A stretch of 64,000 nt of DNA from Prosapia bicincta (lineage: Eukaryota > Arthropoda > Insecta > Hemiptera > Cercopidae): positions 51,506,229 to 51,570,228 of the forward strand of contig JBAIZL010000002.1 of NCBI GenBank assembly GCA_036971475.1, written 5' to 3'. Positions 1-14,543 of this stretch are shown here, piece by piece (position 1 is the stretch's first letter; the number at the start of each line of letters is the position of its first letter). Position numbers and translations under genes: made by a program. The notes beneath the pieces were generated by a model. It saw only the letters and a list, made by a program, of their open reading frames with translations, did no database searches and was not told the origin of the DNA.

Positions 1-1057
<1,057 letters not shown>

Positions 1058-1963
1058 GGCAATAGATCGAAAACATAGGTTACGTATTATCATTCTAGGA
1101 TATATTGATAAAAATAACGATTTTTAAAAGATATAATACCGAGCAATGGGCAACATTGCACTTAAATTGTACCTTAGTCGACACCATTGTAGGATTTGGG
1201 GCCTCTTGTGTCATTGGGTATGAACGTGATTCATTCAAAATAAGCGTTTAGTGCCCTTATGCAAGGCAAAACTATAAGCCCATCATTTTTGTTGAAAGGA
1301 CGATAAGTAGAAGAGATTTCTATTGTAATACGTTAGGGGAGTATAAACATACATAAGGAAAATTCTCTAACAGATGATATTGTGGCGGAGAAAGGCTTTG
1401 TCCAATTTCATAAATATGCCGCACCGCGTGATTTTAATTTGGGTGTGTGCGAAACATTCAGGGCTCAACTTGCCAACACATGTAATGGGAAAGAAGGACC
1501 CGAAATTGAATTATTTGAAATTTTTATTTGGGGACTTGTGAGGAGCCTCGTGTAAGCCCCCTCGCATAAAATTCGAAATTCAACGCATCTCAGGTAACGG
1601 ATACTCGCTTGTGTGGCAGCCGTCACGCCAAACGTGTTGGCCAGGGAAACATGTAGAACGTGTAGGGTGTCACTAATGAGACCCGCTTTGAAATTTATTG
1701 AATTCTAACACAAAATTAATAACACTACATTTATATTCATCCAGGTAATTTTGTCTTTTATTTAGAGAACAATAACGTATATTTCATTTCTATTATTATT
1801 GCTAATGCGATCTGGCACTATAGTATAAGAAAAAACGTTTTGATTTGTTTTGTAATTTCTGAACAAGTTAAAATTTTTTACAATAGATATGAGGTGAACG
1901 TATAACTACAGTCGCGGATATTCCAAGTAAGTTACAAAAAACATTGATAAGACTTACGGTTGT
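1058..1963. other. less AT-biased unannotated DNA
   Basis: The stretch 1140-1700 is visibly more GC-rich than its surroundings (for example CTTGTGTGGCAGCCGTCACG near 1610). Stop codons interrupt every frame and I recognise no family. It could be an old repeat or a decayed exon. Confidence 0.3.
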
Positions 1964-2272
1964 ATGGACACGTTTACTTTACATGACTCATCTAAAATTA
2001 AAGTCTCTTTCAGTGGAAATTTGAGGTCTACGAATGCTCTCCTTCACCACCGAATCCTGAACCCTTCCTATCGCTCTAAATTCTCTGAATTCACTTCTAA
2101 ATCTACAGTGGCAGGAGAGGACTTTGAGTATTTTGAGCTTTTGTTTGAATACCCCCCAGACATTTCATTCCGTTTGAGCCAAGACGCTGGTCACGATGAA
2201 CAACACAAAATGTTTAGTCATGAGTACAATAATGTTATAAAAATGTTACGAACTATACATGTTTTTATATGA
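1964..2272 (+). CDS. unrecognised 102-codon ORF
   Basis: Opens at ATG and ends at TGA. Composition is more balanced than the flanks, with a central acidic/aromatic part (AGEDFEYFELLFEYPP) and no low-complexity tract. I see no known domain, signal peptide or membrane segment. It could be a single exon, a decayed transposon fragment or a chance ORF; no homologous second copy in the window supports it. Low confidence that it is translated. Confidence 0.18.
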   Translation: MDTFTLHDSSKIKVSFSGNLRSTNALLHHRILNPSYRSKFSEFTSKSTVAGEDFEYFELLFEYPPDISFRLSQDAGHDEQHKMFSHEYNNVIKMLRTIHVFI

Positions 2273-2469
2273 CATTGAATGTTAATTGTTCTTTAGGTTA
2301 TAAACTTCTAAATTCATAGGTATGCTTTTAATTAAAAATGTATTTAAAGTCTATTTTTAAAAGAATATCTAGGTGGACTAATACTGTTGTGTTTATAAGA
2401 GAAATGTACTAATTCTAAAAAAATCAAAGTTTATCATATACACGATTCTCAATAAACAATATTATAACG

Positions 2470-2690
2470 ATTATATTTATTGTAGGTATTATTATATTTT
2501 TTGTAATCATCATCATAATTATTATTGTTAATTATTTTGTTATCATTATCACTGCTGTTCCTGATGTTGTTTTTGTTGTTGTTGTTTTTTTTATTATTAT
2601 TATTATTATGACTACCATTATCATCATTTTCGTCATCATCATCATCACCATCATAATTATTAATATTATTGTTATTAATATTACAGATCG
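2470..2690. repeat. trinucleotide-rich low-complexity tract
   Basis: A patchwork of (TTA)n, (TTG)n, (ATC/TCA)n and (ATT)n runs, for example TTGTTGTTGTTG near 2574, ATTATTATTATTATTATG near 2592 and CATCATCATCATCACCATC near 2633. This is simple-sequence DNA with no coding sense. Confidence 0.85.
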
Positions 2691-5600
2691 CATATAAGTA
2701 CCCGATATTAGAGATACAACGTGAGCTATGGAATTAAAATATTGATCTGTTATATTCCTGGCAGTAGGAGGAGGCAGTTTATCAGTTAACTGGTATGTTT
2801 TGTTATAATTACAAATATTAGATGATTGTATTTTTATCTGAACTGATAATATTGCTGAAAATTGTGTTGGTAAAATTATAAACGTAACAAAGATTTAAGT
2901 TGCATTAGATGCTAACAGATGCATCATTGGCAAATTACAACCTCAGAGTAGTAATAAATGAAAAATCTTTGATTTAAAACATTCTCAATGCTTTACCGTT
3001 GATATATTTTATTTATAAACTTTATAGAGTACAGAATGTTTACAAATATTTGTGTATTTACGAAAATTTACACGTTTCAAATATTGAAACCTTATCTTCT
3101 CTGTCTGAATTAGTTTATATATTGAGAAACTTAAACATACCGGTTAATTTCAACATAATAATAATTATCAACTAATAATAGCTATTGTAATTATCAACTT
3201 ATTACTAATGCTCTCTCAATTTATATTAAATTGCATCATTAAACTACAGCCTATCTATTTTGGTTTCAATTACCAAACAATATTTTACATATTGTATTAC
3301 AAATTATTACCTATAATTAAATCTTCTTATATGTATTTAAATATTCATACTTAGGTAATAGAATATTCTATTTCTACAATAATGTAATAGTGTACCTGGA
3401 ACACAAATGTATCACTTCGCTACGTTATCACAAAGAATGGAGTTTTTTTTAAATTAGCAGGCTGAGTTATCGAATAAAGCCGACTCAATCTGTCAATAAA
3501 CAGTATCAAAACTCATGACATCGTTAAACCATATGGCGTCAATTATTATTTAGTTGATAATAAAGTAATATACTCAATAATTCAAACTACTTAAATTTTA
3601 CAATAACCAAAACTTTGGAATAATGGTTATTCAAACTTCTTTTGGGAAAACACTTAAAGTAAAAAACCCAATCCGTTTTCATAAATAACAAAGCAAACAT
3701 CAATTTTAAAAAAATGATAAAAGTTTTTTCAATAAGGCAATAGATTTCTTTCAGAACGTAATAAAATCACCTGGACAGTAAATACAGTTTAAGTCACAAG
3801 TATATGTTTCATGACTAAATTGATTACATCTATGGATCCCTGAGGGTAGAGTTTAGAATTAAAGTAGTCCTTGTAAACGTAATCTCTGATAATAACCGCC
3901 TTTGCGAAAATACAAATAAAAGCAGTATTTGTTCACATTTTCAAGCTGGGCTAAAGCATACTAGTCGCCTGTTTTCCTGGCTTAAAGCAGTATCTCATCT
4001 AAGACTACGAACGAGCCCTTGAGATTTTGAATTTTCCTATGCGGAAGATGTGTAATATCTGTTTCTATTATATTTTGAGAGTAAATATGTAAATAAACAT
4101 GTCTGCGTAAATGGTTTATAGCATCTGTATGGCCTGATAGAAAATGTTCGTATTATCATACTGATTGGTTACGTCATACCTGGTAACCTTATAATGTGCA
4201 CAAACTCTGGTCTTAGACCAAAGTAGTGTTAGAGTATGTTCTCACTTTAATAACGTCCTTATGGAAGCTCGCTGTGCTAGAGACAGTGAGCAGATGGCAA
4301 AACTTATGTTGGCTATTAAATCACCTGTTACTACCACTTTCAGTTTCAAGCTGGTATCTGATGGGAAGAATAAGTTAAGGGTCGACTCCTTCATGATGAT
4401 TGAAGTTTTATTCCTTCGTCGACCCCTCTAAAGAATAATAAAGTAACTGAGAGTGAGAAATTGGCTAACTCGGCAATTTCTGAGTATCAACATTGATCGT
4501 GGGTGGTGGACCATAACAGGCCTGTCACTATAAGAATGCAAATAAAACTAACTATAGATGCATGTGATGTATAACCGACAATATTTTGGAAGCATCACAC
4601 ACTACAGTATTCATAGCTGTATGGACATAACTGTTCTAAATTTTACAATTTAGAGTGTATAAAAAGTTATAATTTGTCTAACCACTAGTAATTTTCCTTT
4701 CAGTAACATAGTTTTAATGTATATTTTAAACTGAACTTATGATTTGTTATATTTTTACAACCTTTATAACTTTCAGGACACTTAGTAGGAAAAATTACAA
4801 TTCACCGTATGTATTTTTATCCTCCATTAATCGATAGTCATAGGTAAACATTTAATAAATTTTAACAGATATAATAAGTTTTAGATACAAATGCTTATGT
4901 GTTTCATTTGGTCTATAATATTATTTTTAAATATTTCAGATATTTCACTTTTTCTAATTGATTTTTTATTTTTTTACATTTTTAGACTTTTTTGTATTCT
5001 TTATATAATTATTGTTGCCTTATTATTAGGTAAATAACAGTATCTAAGCATATTGATTATACTGTGTAAGGAAAGAAATTTTTTTAAGAAACGAGTTACC
5101 TAAGCACTTTTGATAGGGATATTTGATATTAAAAACCAAACACATTTAAATAACCTTTTAGGCATAACATATACTGCTGTGTATCTCATAAACACAAATA
5201 AAAATAAAAAGTTTCGTGAAGAGAATGGAGCACAAATTGAGAATCTTAATGTTGAAAGGTCCTCAGTCCGGTAGTGAGAAAATTACGAATTTTGGATGAT
5301 CTATCATCAGCGAGATTTTATTGTGACATTTATATCGAACACCTATAAAATCCTAAAAATGATGGCAATGAATTTTACTTCGAGCGGAGACAATCCGCCA
5401 TTCTATAGGAAAGGAGACTGAGTCAAATTACACAATACCAGATATCATTTGCGATAGAAATCAATAAGGAAATTGAAAACATGATTTCATTTGGGAAAAA
5501 TCGTCTTGTGTTGCACATGTGTGAGACGCATACGAAGCTGCGAAGCATTAGACATCCTCTAACCCATAGGAAACTTTCTCTGTTTTGAAAGTAAGGGAGT

Positions 5601-5759
5601 TACCAAAGTTGCACTGAGACAGGTTCTAGGTGGAACATTCCTCATCGTTGCGAAGTCACTCTGTGAAGGCTAATGTTTGAGCCATTTTTAGTAACTGTGC
5701 AATCTGAATGATACAACATTTTGTGGGTTGAGAGGACCAGTGAGATATTTCCGATGGGG
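2691..5759. other. AT-rich unique DNA
   Basis: No sustained ORF or recognisable repeat. Around 4378-4426 a short inverted pair GGGTCGAC ... GTCGACCC brackets about 33 bases. The part 5210-5760 is slightly more GC-rich but has stops in all frames. Confidence 0.4.
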
Positions 5760-5774
5760 TTAGGTTAGGTTAGT
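5760..5774. repeat. short telomere-like (TTAGG) motif
   Basis: GTTAGGTTAGGTTAG is almost three units of TTAGG, the canonical insect telomere repeat. It is far too short to be telomeric; short interstitial copies are common in insect genomes. It is weak supporting evidence for an insect source. Confidence 0.5.
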
Positions 5775-6956
5775 GACAGCGTATAAGTCATCACATGCTG
5801 CGGTCGGCTAATGGGTGAGTAATTAATCAGAAATTGACAATTTTGAGGAGAATTAGAACCAAGAGTTGTGAGTAAAAGAAGCATATACCCTTCGTAGTCA
5901 TTGAGGTTTGCGAATACAAAATGAGATACAGCCCAATTGTTTCTAGACTCTTCTAGCCATGATGGGCCGTTCCGACAAAGTCCCCGGTTGGGTAGCTCTA
6001 GAATAAATAGTACTCGTGAGTTATTAATGAATTAGTTGCTGTTAGAAGGATTATTTTCATTAGCGATGTGTGTACAGAAAGAGAAAGAGAGTATCTCTTG
6101 TACCAGAGATATTCGGTTAGCAATAAATATCTTCAGATGATGGGGAGGCATTTAACTGTAGCAATGTCAGTGTTGTAGTAGAAATAAACTGAAGATTCAA
6201 TGTTTTACCAAAACGATATGTAGTATGACCATTAAAAATAACTGATAATTTGTAATTCAACAGGTTGTAACTCCTCGTGTTTTTGTTCCCAGTTTAGTTG
6301 ATTTGAAAAAAAATCTTTGTTCTCATATAAATTATTATTTACATTTTTAAAAAGACTCCGGCTCAATTGTTTACAATTTGTTTACAACTGACTCGCTGTA
6401 TATCCAAACTGTTCTGAAGAAAGATAAGTAGTAATAGCGTTCCAGTTTAAATTTTAAAAACAGAGTTAATTTAATCAATATAATCAAATTACACTAGAAA
6501 ACGTTTTTGTTAATACTTCTATAAACAAAAATTATTATACATCTTCTACAAATTATTACACAACGTTCGGTCTAGATTCATATCGGTTACTCTCTTAGGT
6601 TTACTGATTTGCTTATGTTCTTGCTTTGTTTAAACCTTGTCTATTTTTTGGCTCATTCTACCTTGGCTTACATACAAAATCTAAACATTACTTGCCTTCA
6701 CTCCTTCAACATTTTGAAAACTATAATTAACAAACAATTTATTAAATTTTATAAACACTGTTTTACTTGTTCTTGAATTTTGAAATGTACATTATCTCAA
6801 GTTTAAATAAGCAAACTAATATTAAGATTGCTACAAAGGTCGTCTTCGCTGACGCCTGAAGAAGAACAGACCGAAGAAGTAACAGACCGAAAGCATAGGA
6901 TTTCTAACGCTTGTGTTAAAACAACGCCCACCCTTATACCTTGAAAATAGATGGCT
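5775..6956. other. AT-rich unique DNA
   Basis: No coding region found. Near 6845-6895 there is a local duplication of an ACAGACCGAA(G) motif within CTGAAGAAGAACAGACCGAA, faintly like the ends of Penelope-like elements but too weak to call. Confidence 0.3.
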
Positions 6957-8030
6957 TTAACCCTTCGATAGGCGCGTGGTTAAAAGTAACACATTTAGAC
7001 TCATTGCTACCACTGTAGCCCACATTCTTTGTGTTAAAAATTTATAATTTAAAAATATTTTTAAAATTATTTACTGTCGTAACTGTTTCCTATTATACTT
7101 TGTAACATTTTTGTAAGAAAATAAATACAAGATTTTGATTGTATATTGGTTATAAACATTGTAATCTGATTATATTAATTTTACACCACTAAATACTCCC
7201 AACTTTAGGAGCATAAAACTAAAAAAAATTCAGAATAATGACACCATAGGACTCAATCATTTTCAAATATAATTCATCAGAAATAGTATACAGATTTTAA
7301 AAAACCATTAAAATACATTGTTATAAGTGAAAAAGGTGATTTTTACCAAATAAATACATTTTAGGTTAAATAGGCAGCACTATTCAACTACAAACAAAGA
7401 CATTACTATTGTTCTTCCCAATGTTTTACAGGATTGTAACTTCCATAATAATGTTAAATACCAACAGGGTGTGTTCAGGGCGTTTCTCCACATTGGTTGT
7501 ACAACTTCCAGGGTGATCTATCCCTCCTTTTTCCGCACCTGTAACAGCGCCCAACCTTTTTGTCTATAGGTTGCCCTTTAGGCCGGGGTTCATCGGTTCG
7601 AAGAAGGTTTCTTGCTTGACTCTTTATTTTCGCAGGTAGCATAGTAACATCAACCCTTTCTCTTACTTTAGGAACAATTAGATCCCAAGCAATGTTTGTA
7701 ATAAACTCACTTCTTGACTATGATGACTCTCCTAACTTGTTAGCAATGTAAATTCTGGACGCATTGATGACTGCTATATTTAGAGGATAAACAAAATCAT
7801 ATTCCATCGTTAAGTATTTATTGTTACATCGTATTTGGTATACATTTGATCTAATACGTCACCTCCAATTTTTGTCTTGTTATAAAAAGTAATTATTTCG
7901 GGTTTCTGTAAATCTCCTGAATCTTGGCCAATCTCGTGGTCTTCATCCATCGTGGACAGAAGTGCTACTGCCTTCCTAGTTTTAGTGCAGTAAGATACGA
8001 GGTTTTTCTCTTAATATGACAAGCAATCAT
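6957..8030 (-). pseudogene. piggyBac-like transposase, decayed 3' part
   Basis: On the minus strand from about 8020 to 7450 the conceptual translation follows the C-terminal half of piggyBac-family (DDE_Tnp_1_7) transposases. Visible in order: TRKAVALLSTMDEDHE, KPEIITFYNKTKIGGD (the conserved KPEII-YN-TKGGVD region carrying the family's last catalytic Asp), LNIAVINASRIYI, WDLIVPKVRERVDVTMLP, and a cysteine-rich tail (RCYRCGKK) resembling the C-terminal zinc-binding domain. An in-frame stop follows NT before RW, a frameshift lies in the WNMILF region, and another disrupts the tail. The N-terminal half and the first catalytic Asps are absent. About 480 bp beyond the tail, TTAA (6957-6960) is followed by CCCTTCGATAGGCGCG, which looks like a piggyBac terminus. 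No matching opposite end was found, so the element is 5'-truncated or rearranged. Confidence 0.8.
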
Positions 8031-10444
8031 CCATACGTTCATTAAAAATACCTGCGCATGATAACCAGACACTCCTGGATCACTCATAACTCAAAAACTC
8101 GCACGGGCTACAGGCGTAGCCCAAACAAATTTAGTCATAAATAATTACAAAACGCACACACTTAAAGTGACAATCACCGAGTGTGTGAGTAGGGTAGGTG
8201 ACAAACAGCAGCTATTAACATAAGCTTCCCCCCACTAGTTTTAGGAAATGCGTTGCTGCCCAAACAAAAACTCTGGGCTACACCTTTACCAGGGTTATAC
8301 TCGTATGGTTACCAGTACTTAGTATGGCTCTTTCCTCAACATTTTTATAATCTACAATTATCTTTTAAATTGTGCTGGTGTTAAGTACACGTATGCTTAC
8401 TAATGCAACGATTAGTAAATGTGTTAAAATCGTCTCAAACTTTCTTGTTCGTCGCGGGAAGACATAGGATGCGAATGGAAGCATTTTCTCTGATAGTTTT
8501 TCAATAAAAAAAGAAATAACCTATAATTTCGTACTGGATAGAATCGCACTATACGTTTAATACTGGGGAATCTTTGGCATAATAGATAATTTAATTGGAT
8601 TGCTGTTATCTCATTATCCGAAAATTTTATCGGTTTAAACAACCACCAATATGGAATATAGCTCTATCTGTGAAGATAACACGGTTTAAAAAGCAATTGT
8701 CACTGTCAATGTTATTAACCTCGTCAACTGTGAATCCAAAATTCTTTAGTCTATCCGTATGTTTAAAATTCATTAATAAGTTAGATTTTCTACTACAATG
8801 TACTTAAATTCTTGTGTTTTACATTTTGAATGTATTTTAGTGATTCCAGGTTAGATTATCCGCCAAGCAAATTGGAGGTTTTTCGTGGTTCTTACAAACA
8901 TTCGACAGCTTAGTTACTCGCTGTCTGACGTCTAGGTGGCTCACATCTAGTTTCTTGAAACTGCTTATACCTTTCTCTAAATATATTACTTTGAGTAGGA
9001 TAACTGGTATAAATATGACAGGAAGTTCTCTGATCAGTTAAAACTGATATAAACTGCGCTAACCATAACGTTTATCGTGCTTTAGGCTGAAGTGTCATCA
9101 TTCTAGTGGTACAAGCTGGTGCTACTGCTCATAGATGCATTATGTTTTATGTTTATATGGTTTGCAAAAATAAGATAATTTTAAACTGGTAGTTGGGTCA
9201 ATATACAGATTTAATCAATTCAAGGTCATATGTACAGAGTACAATTCAATTCAAGTGTACAGTAACACTTATAAACTTGGATGATGTTCAGTAGGTTAAG
9301 TTATTAATTTATATAGTTTTTATGGGAAATTATGAATTTTTAAATTGCTAAAGTTGTTTTCGAAGATGATATACATCCTTTGTTATTCAATATCATAATT
9401 AATACTATAATATATGTTATATTTTATATTCCTAAGAGTTCAATTATTTCAAAAGAGTGTAAAAAGTTCAATGTAAACTTTTCAAAGGGAAATGTACTAA
9501 AAATAATGCTCTATATTCATAACGTATTGTATATATGAAAATAAGTTTTTACCAAAAAACTTTATCTATGATTATAATTAATTAACATCTTATTTTTTAT
9601 GTTAAATAAAACACTGTGAGCTATAAGAAATGGGAAAACTCTCACTTCATATAAAATATTTTGGGTAATTGTGTCTAGGTACGTTATATGAAGAAGTACT
9701 ATTTATGTATTGAATCACACACTAGGAATTGGTATTACAACCAGCTTGTAAATGGAAGATAGTTTCATATGCAGCTTTCGCTTGCTTGAGTGAAGTGCAC
9801 TTTACTGACACAGTTAATTGCTTATATAGCATGAATACATGCCAATTAACTTCTGATTTATATTAATTTTCCAGAACATATGTTTAAGTGGAAATAGTTT
9901 ATTGCTGTATCATAGGGTTTAAAAGAGTCAATTAAAAACTCAAATTTATCACAAAAGTATTATTCTTCGTTATACAATATTTTGAAATTAATTATAGATA
10001 TCGTGTTATGGTAATATATATCTTATAATTTTTATATATTTTCTGATATTATTTTTAATTTTTCTGTGTCAAATTTGAAAAAAAACAAAATTTCCACTGA
10101 GGGTATCTAAAGTCTTTACTGTTTAAACCACTTTCCTAACAATAAAAGTTCATTTTAGTTGAATTTATGTGTTTAAAAACGTTAAAAAGCATTCGATATA
10201 TTGAATGTTAAATTCATTAATAAGTTATAGCTTGTTAAAATAAAATCATTAGAGAGTAGAATAGATGTAAATTTATATTACATTTTAAAGATTAATCCAA
10301 TTTCTGCATTAAACTTGAAACCCCTGTATACTGAAATTAGAAGTATCAATATTTTTCTACTAATTGAATAGAAACGAGTATGACATGCTCTAATTACAAA
10401 ATTAGTAACTTTTCTCTTTAAAACACTGGTGAAAATGTTAAAAC
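8031..10444. other. AT-rich unique DNA
   Basis: No gene recognised. A small perfect hairpin GGGCTAC-AGGC-GTAGCCC lies at 8105-8122. The short ORFs at 8424-8807 lie in unremarkable DNA and resemble no family I know. Confidence 0.35.
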
Positions 10445-10493
10445 TCACACACACACACACGCTCCCTCACACACACCCACACAAACCCACACA

Positions 10494-10556
<63 letters not shown>
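10445..10556. repeat. compound (CA)n-(TA)n microsatellite
   Basis: An imperfect (CA)n tract with CCC variants (10445-10494) runs into a (TA)n tract (10497-10547) and a short CA end. Confidence 0.92.
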
Positions 10557-10557
<1 letters not shown>

Positions 10558-11611
10558 TCATGACATATACATATATGACATACACTACAAAATTAGTAGT
10601 TAATATTACGAAGTAACTAGCTAGAAATATTTTAGAAAGAGCCGTAAAGGAAATCCGTTGTATTTGTCACTTAATGATATGAATCATTCTTGGCTACGAG
10701 TTGGCAAATATAAGGATGTAGCTAATGTCAAAGATTAAAATAAATCTCTAAACAAGTGTAAGGGAAAGTTTGACATCAACAAGTTTGACATGTGTAAGGG
10801 AAAGTTTAGGAGTCAAGCAACTTATAAAATTTGGGAGTAACAACGAGAAAACACAAACAGCAAAAACACCGTTGATTAAACGTCACTCGTTCAAGTACAA
10901 AAATCAAGTTGCAAAAGACTGTTTTTAAAAAAGAGGTTTTTAAAGAAGGATAATCAAGGAAATCATAAATAAAAAAATAAAGAGTTGTAATTGTTATTTT
11001 ATATAAATATTTAATATAATTTCAACGAGTAATTAGGTAAGGTATTAAAGAGAAAGAGGATTAGAAACGATTATAATTACCACTATGCAGAAGTCATATT
11101 GCTAAAAAGTTAAATCCCAAGAGCGATGGAAGCCAAGAAGACCAAATCAAATAAGTACACACTAGATTAAATTTACAGCTGAATAGAAATACCTAATATA
11201 TAAGTGAATTTGTTATAAATTTAAATTAATTTCCTTTATAAAGGATAAATAAACAAGGTTTAGATCACACAACTGTCACACTATAGAAATACTTCAAATA
11301 AAGATCCGAGAGATTCGAAATTGAATAAAAGTGTATTTTAATAAGTTATATTAAGGAACTAAAGATCTCAAGAGTCCACAGCTTGTAGTACCTGTTGTAT
11401 TGGTTATTCAATCAAAGATTTCTCATTGAATCATCATATTGAATTTAAAGCCATAAATTGCAACTCACGTAATCTTAGGTAGAATAAATTATGCAATATT
11501 AAATTAGCAGATTTGTTTTAATTATTTAGCAACCCAAACGTGTGGTTGACCGTAGTTTAAGATCTGTAGAGATAAAAAATAATTCATATAAGTATATAAA
11601 AAATATTTATA
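10557..11611. other. AT-rich unique DNA with a local duplication
   Basis: The 16-mer GTGTAAGGGAAAGTTT occurs at about 10757 and again at about 10793, a local direct repeat 36 bases apart. Nothing else is recognised. Confidence 0.4.
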
Positions 11612-11642
11612 ACACACACACACACACAGATAAATACACAAT

Positions 11643-11704
<62 letters not shown>
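11612..11704. repeat. compound (CA)n-(TA)n microsatellite
   Basis: (CA)n blocks at 11612-11629 and 11643-11661, separated by a short non-repeat, followed by (TA)n to 11704. Confidence 0.93.
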
Positions 11705-11706
<2 letters not shown>

Positions 11707-11956
11707 TATTCAAAATATTTTGAGTCAAATGTGTTTTACATTAGTTTTATTTGTGTCTACAAAAAACCTTTATAATCAATGTTATAATTTACTATTTACT
11801 TTTTTTTATAATTACTTAACTACAGTACAATATTTGATTAAAAATTAAAATTTGTGTAAACTATAAAATGAATAATGTTATGAGTGTAAATTAAATGTTT
11901 TTATGATTAAAATACAACACAAATATATTGCTTAATGTTACTTGAAGTATCTAAAG

Positions 11957-11959
<3 letters not shown>

Positions 11960-12009
<50 letters not shown>
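11960..12009. repeat. (TA)n microsatellite
   Basis: Pure TA dinucleotide tract of about 50 bases, with no mobile-element sequence recognised at either edge. Confidence 0.95.
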
Positions 12010-12012
<3 letters not shown>

Positions 12013-14248
12013 AAACAGCTATTTTTCAAATTTAAATTGCTACATCTAATTGTTACATTTGAAATCCATTTGCTTACATTTCAAATATCAGTAATTTGAT
12101 ACAGAATAAGTTTTGTTAAAGGTCTGGCTAAAACACACATAATTTTGGCCTATACATAGATTTATTAGAGTTATTACATAGAACTGTCAAATACATAAAA
12201 CGCAGTACTAGGCTTTCTACTATTGCAAACTCTTTTTATAATTTAGAGTTTTTAGACAAACATATATTATAATCACATAGTTCCTTTTTGAGCCAACGCA
12301 AATAAAATAAAATTATGTTTAAACTCATTTGTGTCATAGCAGAAAGTACACATATTAAAACTAATCACGAACAATCTGTTAGGTTTTAATAATCCATCAC
12401 CAAACACAATTTCAAAACAATAACATGATATTGGGAATGGAAATAGCAATATCAATAAGACCAAACAAATAATGGAATTCCCAGAAAGTTTCTGTAATAA
12501 TGTTACATCAAAAGGTAAATTAATTTCTAGGGATTTTCCCGATATCACAAATAATTATTGCAACTGTCAGTGGTAAAGTGAAAGAGCTATTTCACCCGCA
12601 AACATAATGCCTACCCTTTTGCCCCTAACTCTGTTAATAACACACTTCAAAATAAAATCTATTTATATTAAAATCTTTTTATACAGCAGTTTTTAAATTC
12701 TTTAGATTTTCCTGTCCTACCACCACATAAATTGCAATTAAAAATTGTTTCAAGTAATTTGACTCCATTACACATTGCATTTCAAATCCAGACTCACCAA
12801 TTAAATCCAAGCGATTCTCACTTCCCAATTCGATTAGAATTCTCTATTAAAATACATGAATCGTAATATCATACAATGAATATGCGTGAGAACGATTTAG
12901 AAAATACATGATTCTTAGTTTGGACATTGTAAGGTAAATGACTTAATCGTTGAGTAGGAATTCTGGTTTAAAACGAGTATCCTTTGAATTGAATGTCCCA
13001 GCAGAAATAAATAGTGAAACAATTATATTAATATTAATAAAAACATACTTTACAAAATGCGTGAAAAATGAATTATTGACACTTAGAGGAGCCTAATTTA
13101 AAGACTTCAGCGTATAAGGACTTTTATAAAAACGTATTACGTGGATGGGATAATAATGACTCTGTTAAGCTATTTGAAAAATAAGTTACTTGTTTTGATA
13201 AAACATATTGCTACTCTATAACAAAAATACGTCCACAACGCATTAATTTTCAATGAATGTTAAAACAAAAATTAATGTAAAACAATAGTGATTTAAAAGT
13301 TATTTAATATAGAGCCCAGTTCCATCTGTCACTAAATTAATAAATTCAGTTTAGTCTTACATTATTCACTTTAAGGTACGCTATATGCTAGTAAGTATAT
13401 GCAGTAATTGTTGCAGGAAGTGTTTCTGTTGTACATCATGTTATATAATTACCATTTAAAATTTCCTTCCCCCTTTGTGTTTGTCAATAAACAATTAATA
13501 TCAAGTACTAGTAAAAACGTATCTATTAGAAAAACCTAAATATTGTTGTTTATCTCTACAGGTGTTTACATAGATATCTGTGATATCTGATACAATGCTA
13601 GAGAGTCAAATGTTTTCAAAATACATTTTCCAGACACCTATTGAACTGTGATTTGCAAATCATCTCTACTCATTGATTACTTATAGATTGATAATTGAGA
13701 AAGTTTTATTTAAAAGTGCACATCTGGTATTAAGAAAGTGTTGCATTACTTAGGTACATGTTATTATGACTCATAATATTCATTTTTACTTTCAGTTTGT
13801 AATATAATATCTACTAAAGTAGTTGTATAAAAAGTTTCTTCGTCCAATGTTATTAACTATAATGAAACCCCTTTAGAGAACTCTCAATAGAAATTTACGT
13901 TCATGGAAGGAAGAACTAATTGCTTCTTACGACTTAAAAAAATCTTTTACCTAACTCTTATAATAACCATGCTTATTATTTCATACTTTATTTTAAACGA
14001 ATTATGAAATGAAACAACTTTGGAACGACTTTTGTTTCAATTTTCAAGTTATAATCAGGTCACACCATATTTTTTTTAAAACATTGAATTATTAATTTAC
14101 TATTAAATAGTAAATTCACTTCTAAATAATATGGTTAGTAAATTGAACGAGAAATATTTCCACATTTAAAAACAACAAATAATATTTTAATCTGATTATA
14201 GAAATTAAAATATCTATATTTTTAAAATATTTTTTTTAGAGGATTGAT

Positions 14249-14251
<3 letters not shown>
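12010..14251. other. AT-rich unique DNA
   Basis: A 91-codon minus-strand ORF (12273-12548) and a short plus-strand reading near 12469-12577 (beginning MEFPESFCNNV) overlap. Neither resembles a known family and I do not call either. The rest has stops throughout. Confidence 0.35.

Positions 14252-14297
<46 letters not shown>
14252..14297. repeat. (TA)n microsatellite flanking a hairpin element
   Basis: Pure TA tract ending at TCGCAATATG, the same junction sequence that follows the (TA)n tract at 42405. Confidence 0.95.
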
Positions 14298-14299
<2 letters not shown>

Positions 14300-14543
14300 C
14301 AATATGTATTCTTGTGTATTAATAAAGAACTAAGTCAAAATACAAATACAAGAATTATAATTGAATTTACAATTCAAAGCTTTTCGTTGGCTAACAGTAC
14401 CAACATCATCAGGAATATTAAACAATTCATTGTTTAAGAAGTGTTTAATATTCCTAATGATGTTGGTACTGTTAGCCAACGAAAAGCTTGGAATATTAAA
14501 TTCAATTATAATTCTTGTATTTGTATTTTGACTTAGTTCTTTA
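14298..14543. mobile_element. hairpin (foldback) element, copy 1
   Basis: Left arm 14323-14423 and right arm 14442-14543 are near-complementary over about 100 bases, with a spacer of about 18. Shared landmarks are AAATACAAATACAAGAATTA, AAAGCTTTTCGTTGG and CATCATCAGGAATATT. The element lies between TA tracts. 14297-14427 matches 42405-42535 with only two differences by my reading. Each arm holds a hammerhead-like motif pointing outward; the left-arm motif (minus strand, 14370-14424) keeps every core base, while the right-arm motif has CTAATGA and a G at the cleavage position. No protein is encoded, so it is a non-autonomous or derived element. Confidence 0.85.
14370..14424 (-). ncRNA. hammerhead-ribozyme-like motif
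   Basis: On the minus strand: helix I ATTC, core CTGATGA, one extra T, helix II GTTGG/CCAAC around a 9-nt loop, GAAA, self-complementary AAGCTT, T at the cleavage position, then GAAT closing helix I. A palindromic helix III would favour pairing between two RNA copies, as proposed for Penelope-like hammerheads. The extra T after the core is a departure from the textbook consensus. Inference from pattern only. Confidence 0.45.

Noticed and set aside
5760..5774. Telomeric array
   Set aside because: Only about three TTAGG units; an interstitial motif, not a telomere.
12273..12548. 91-codon minus-strand ORF, hydrophobic
   Set aside because: No family features, no supporting second copy and AT-driven residue content; an overlapping plus-strand reading is equally plausible.
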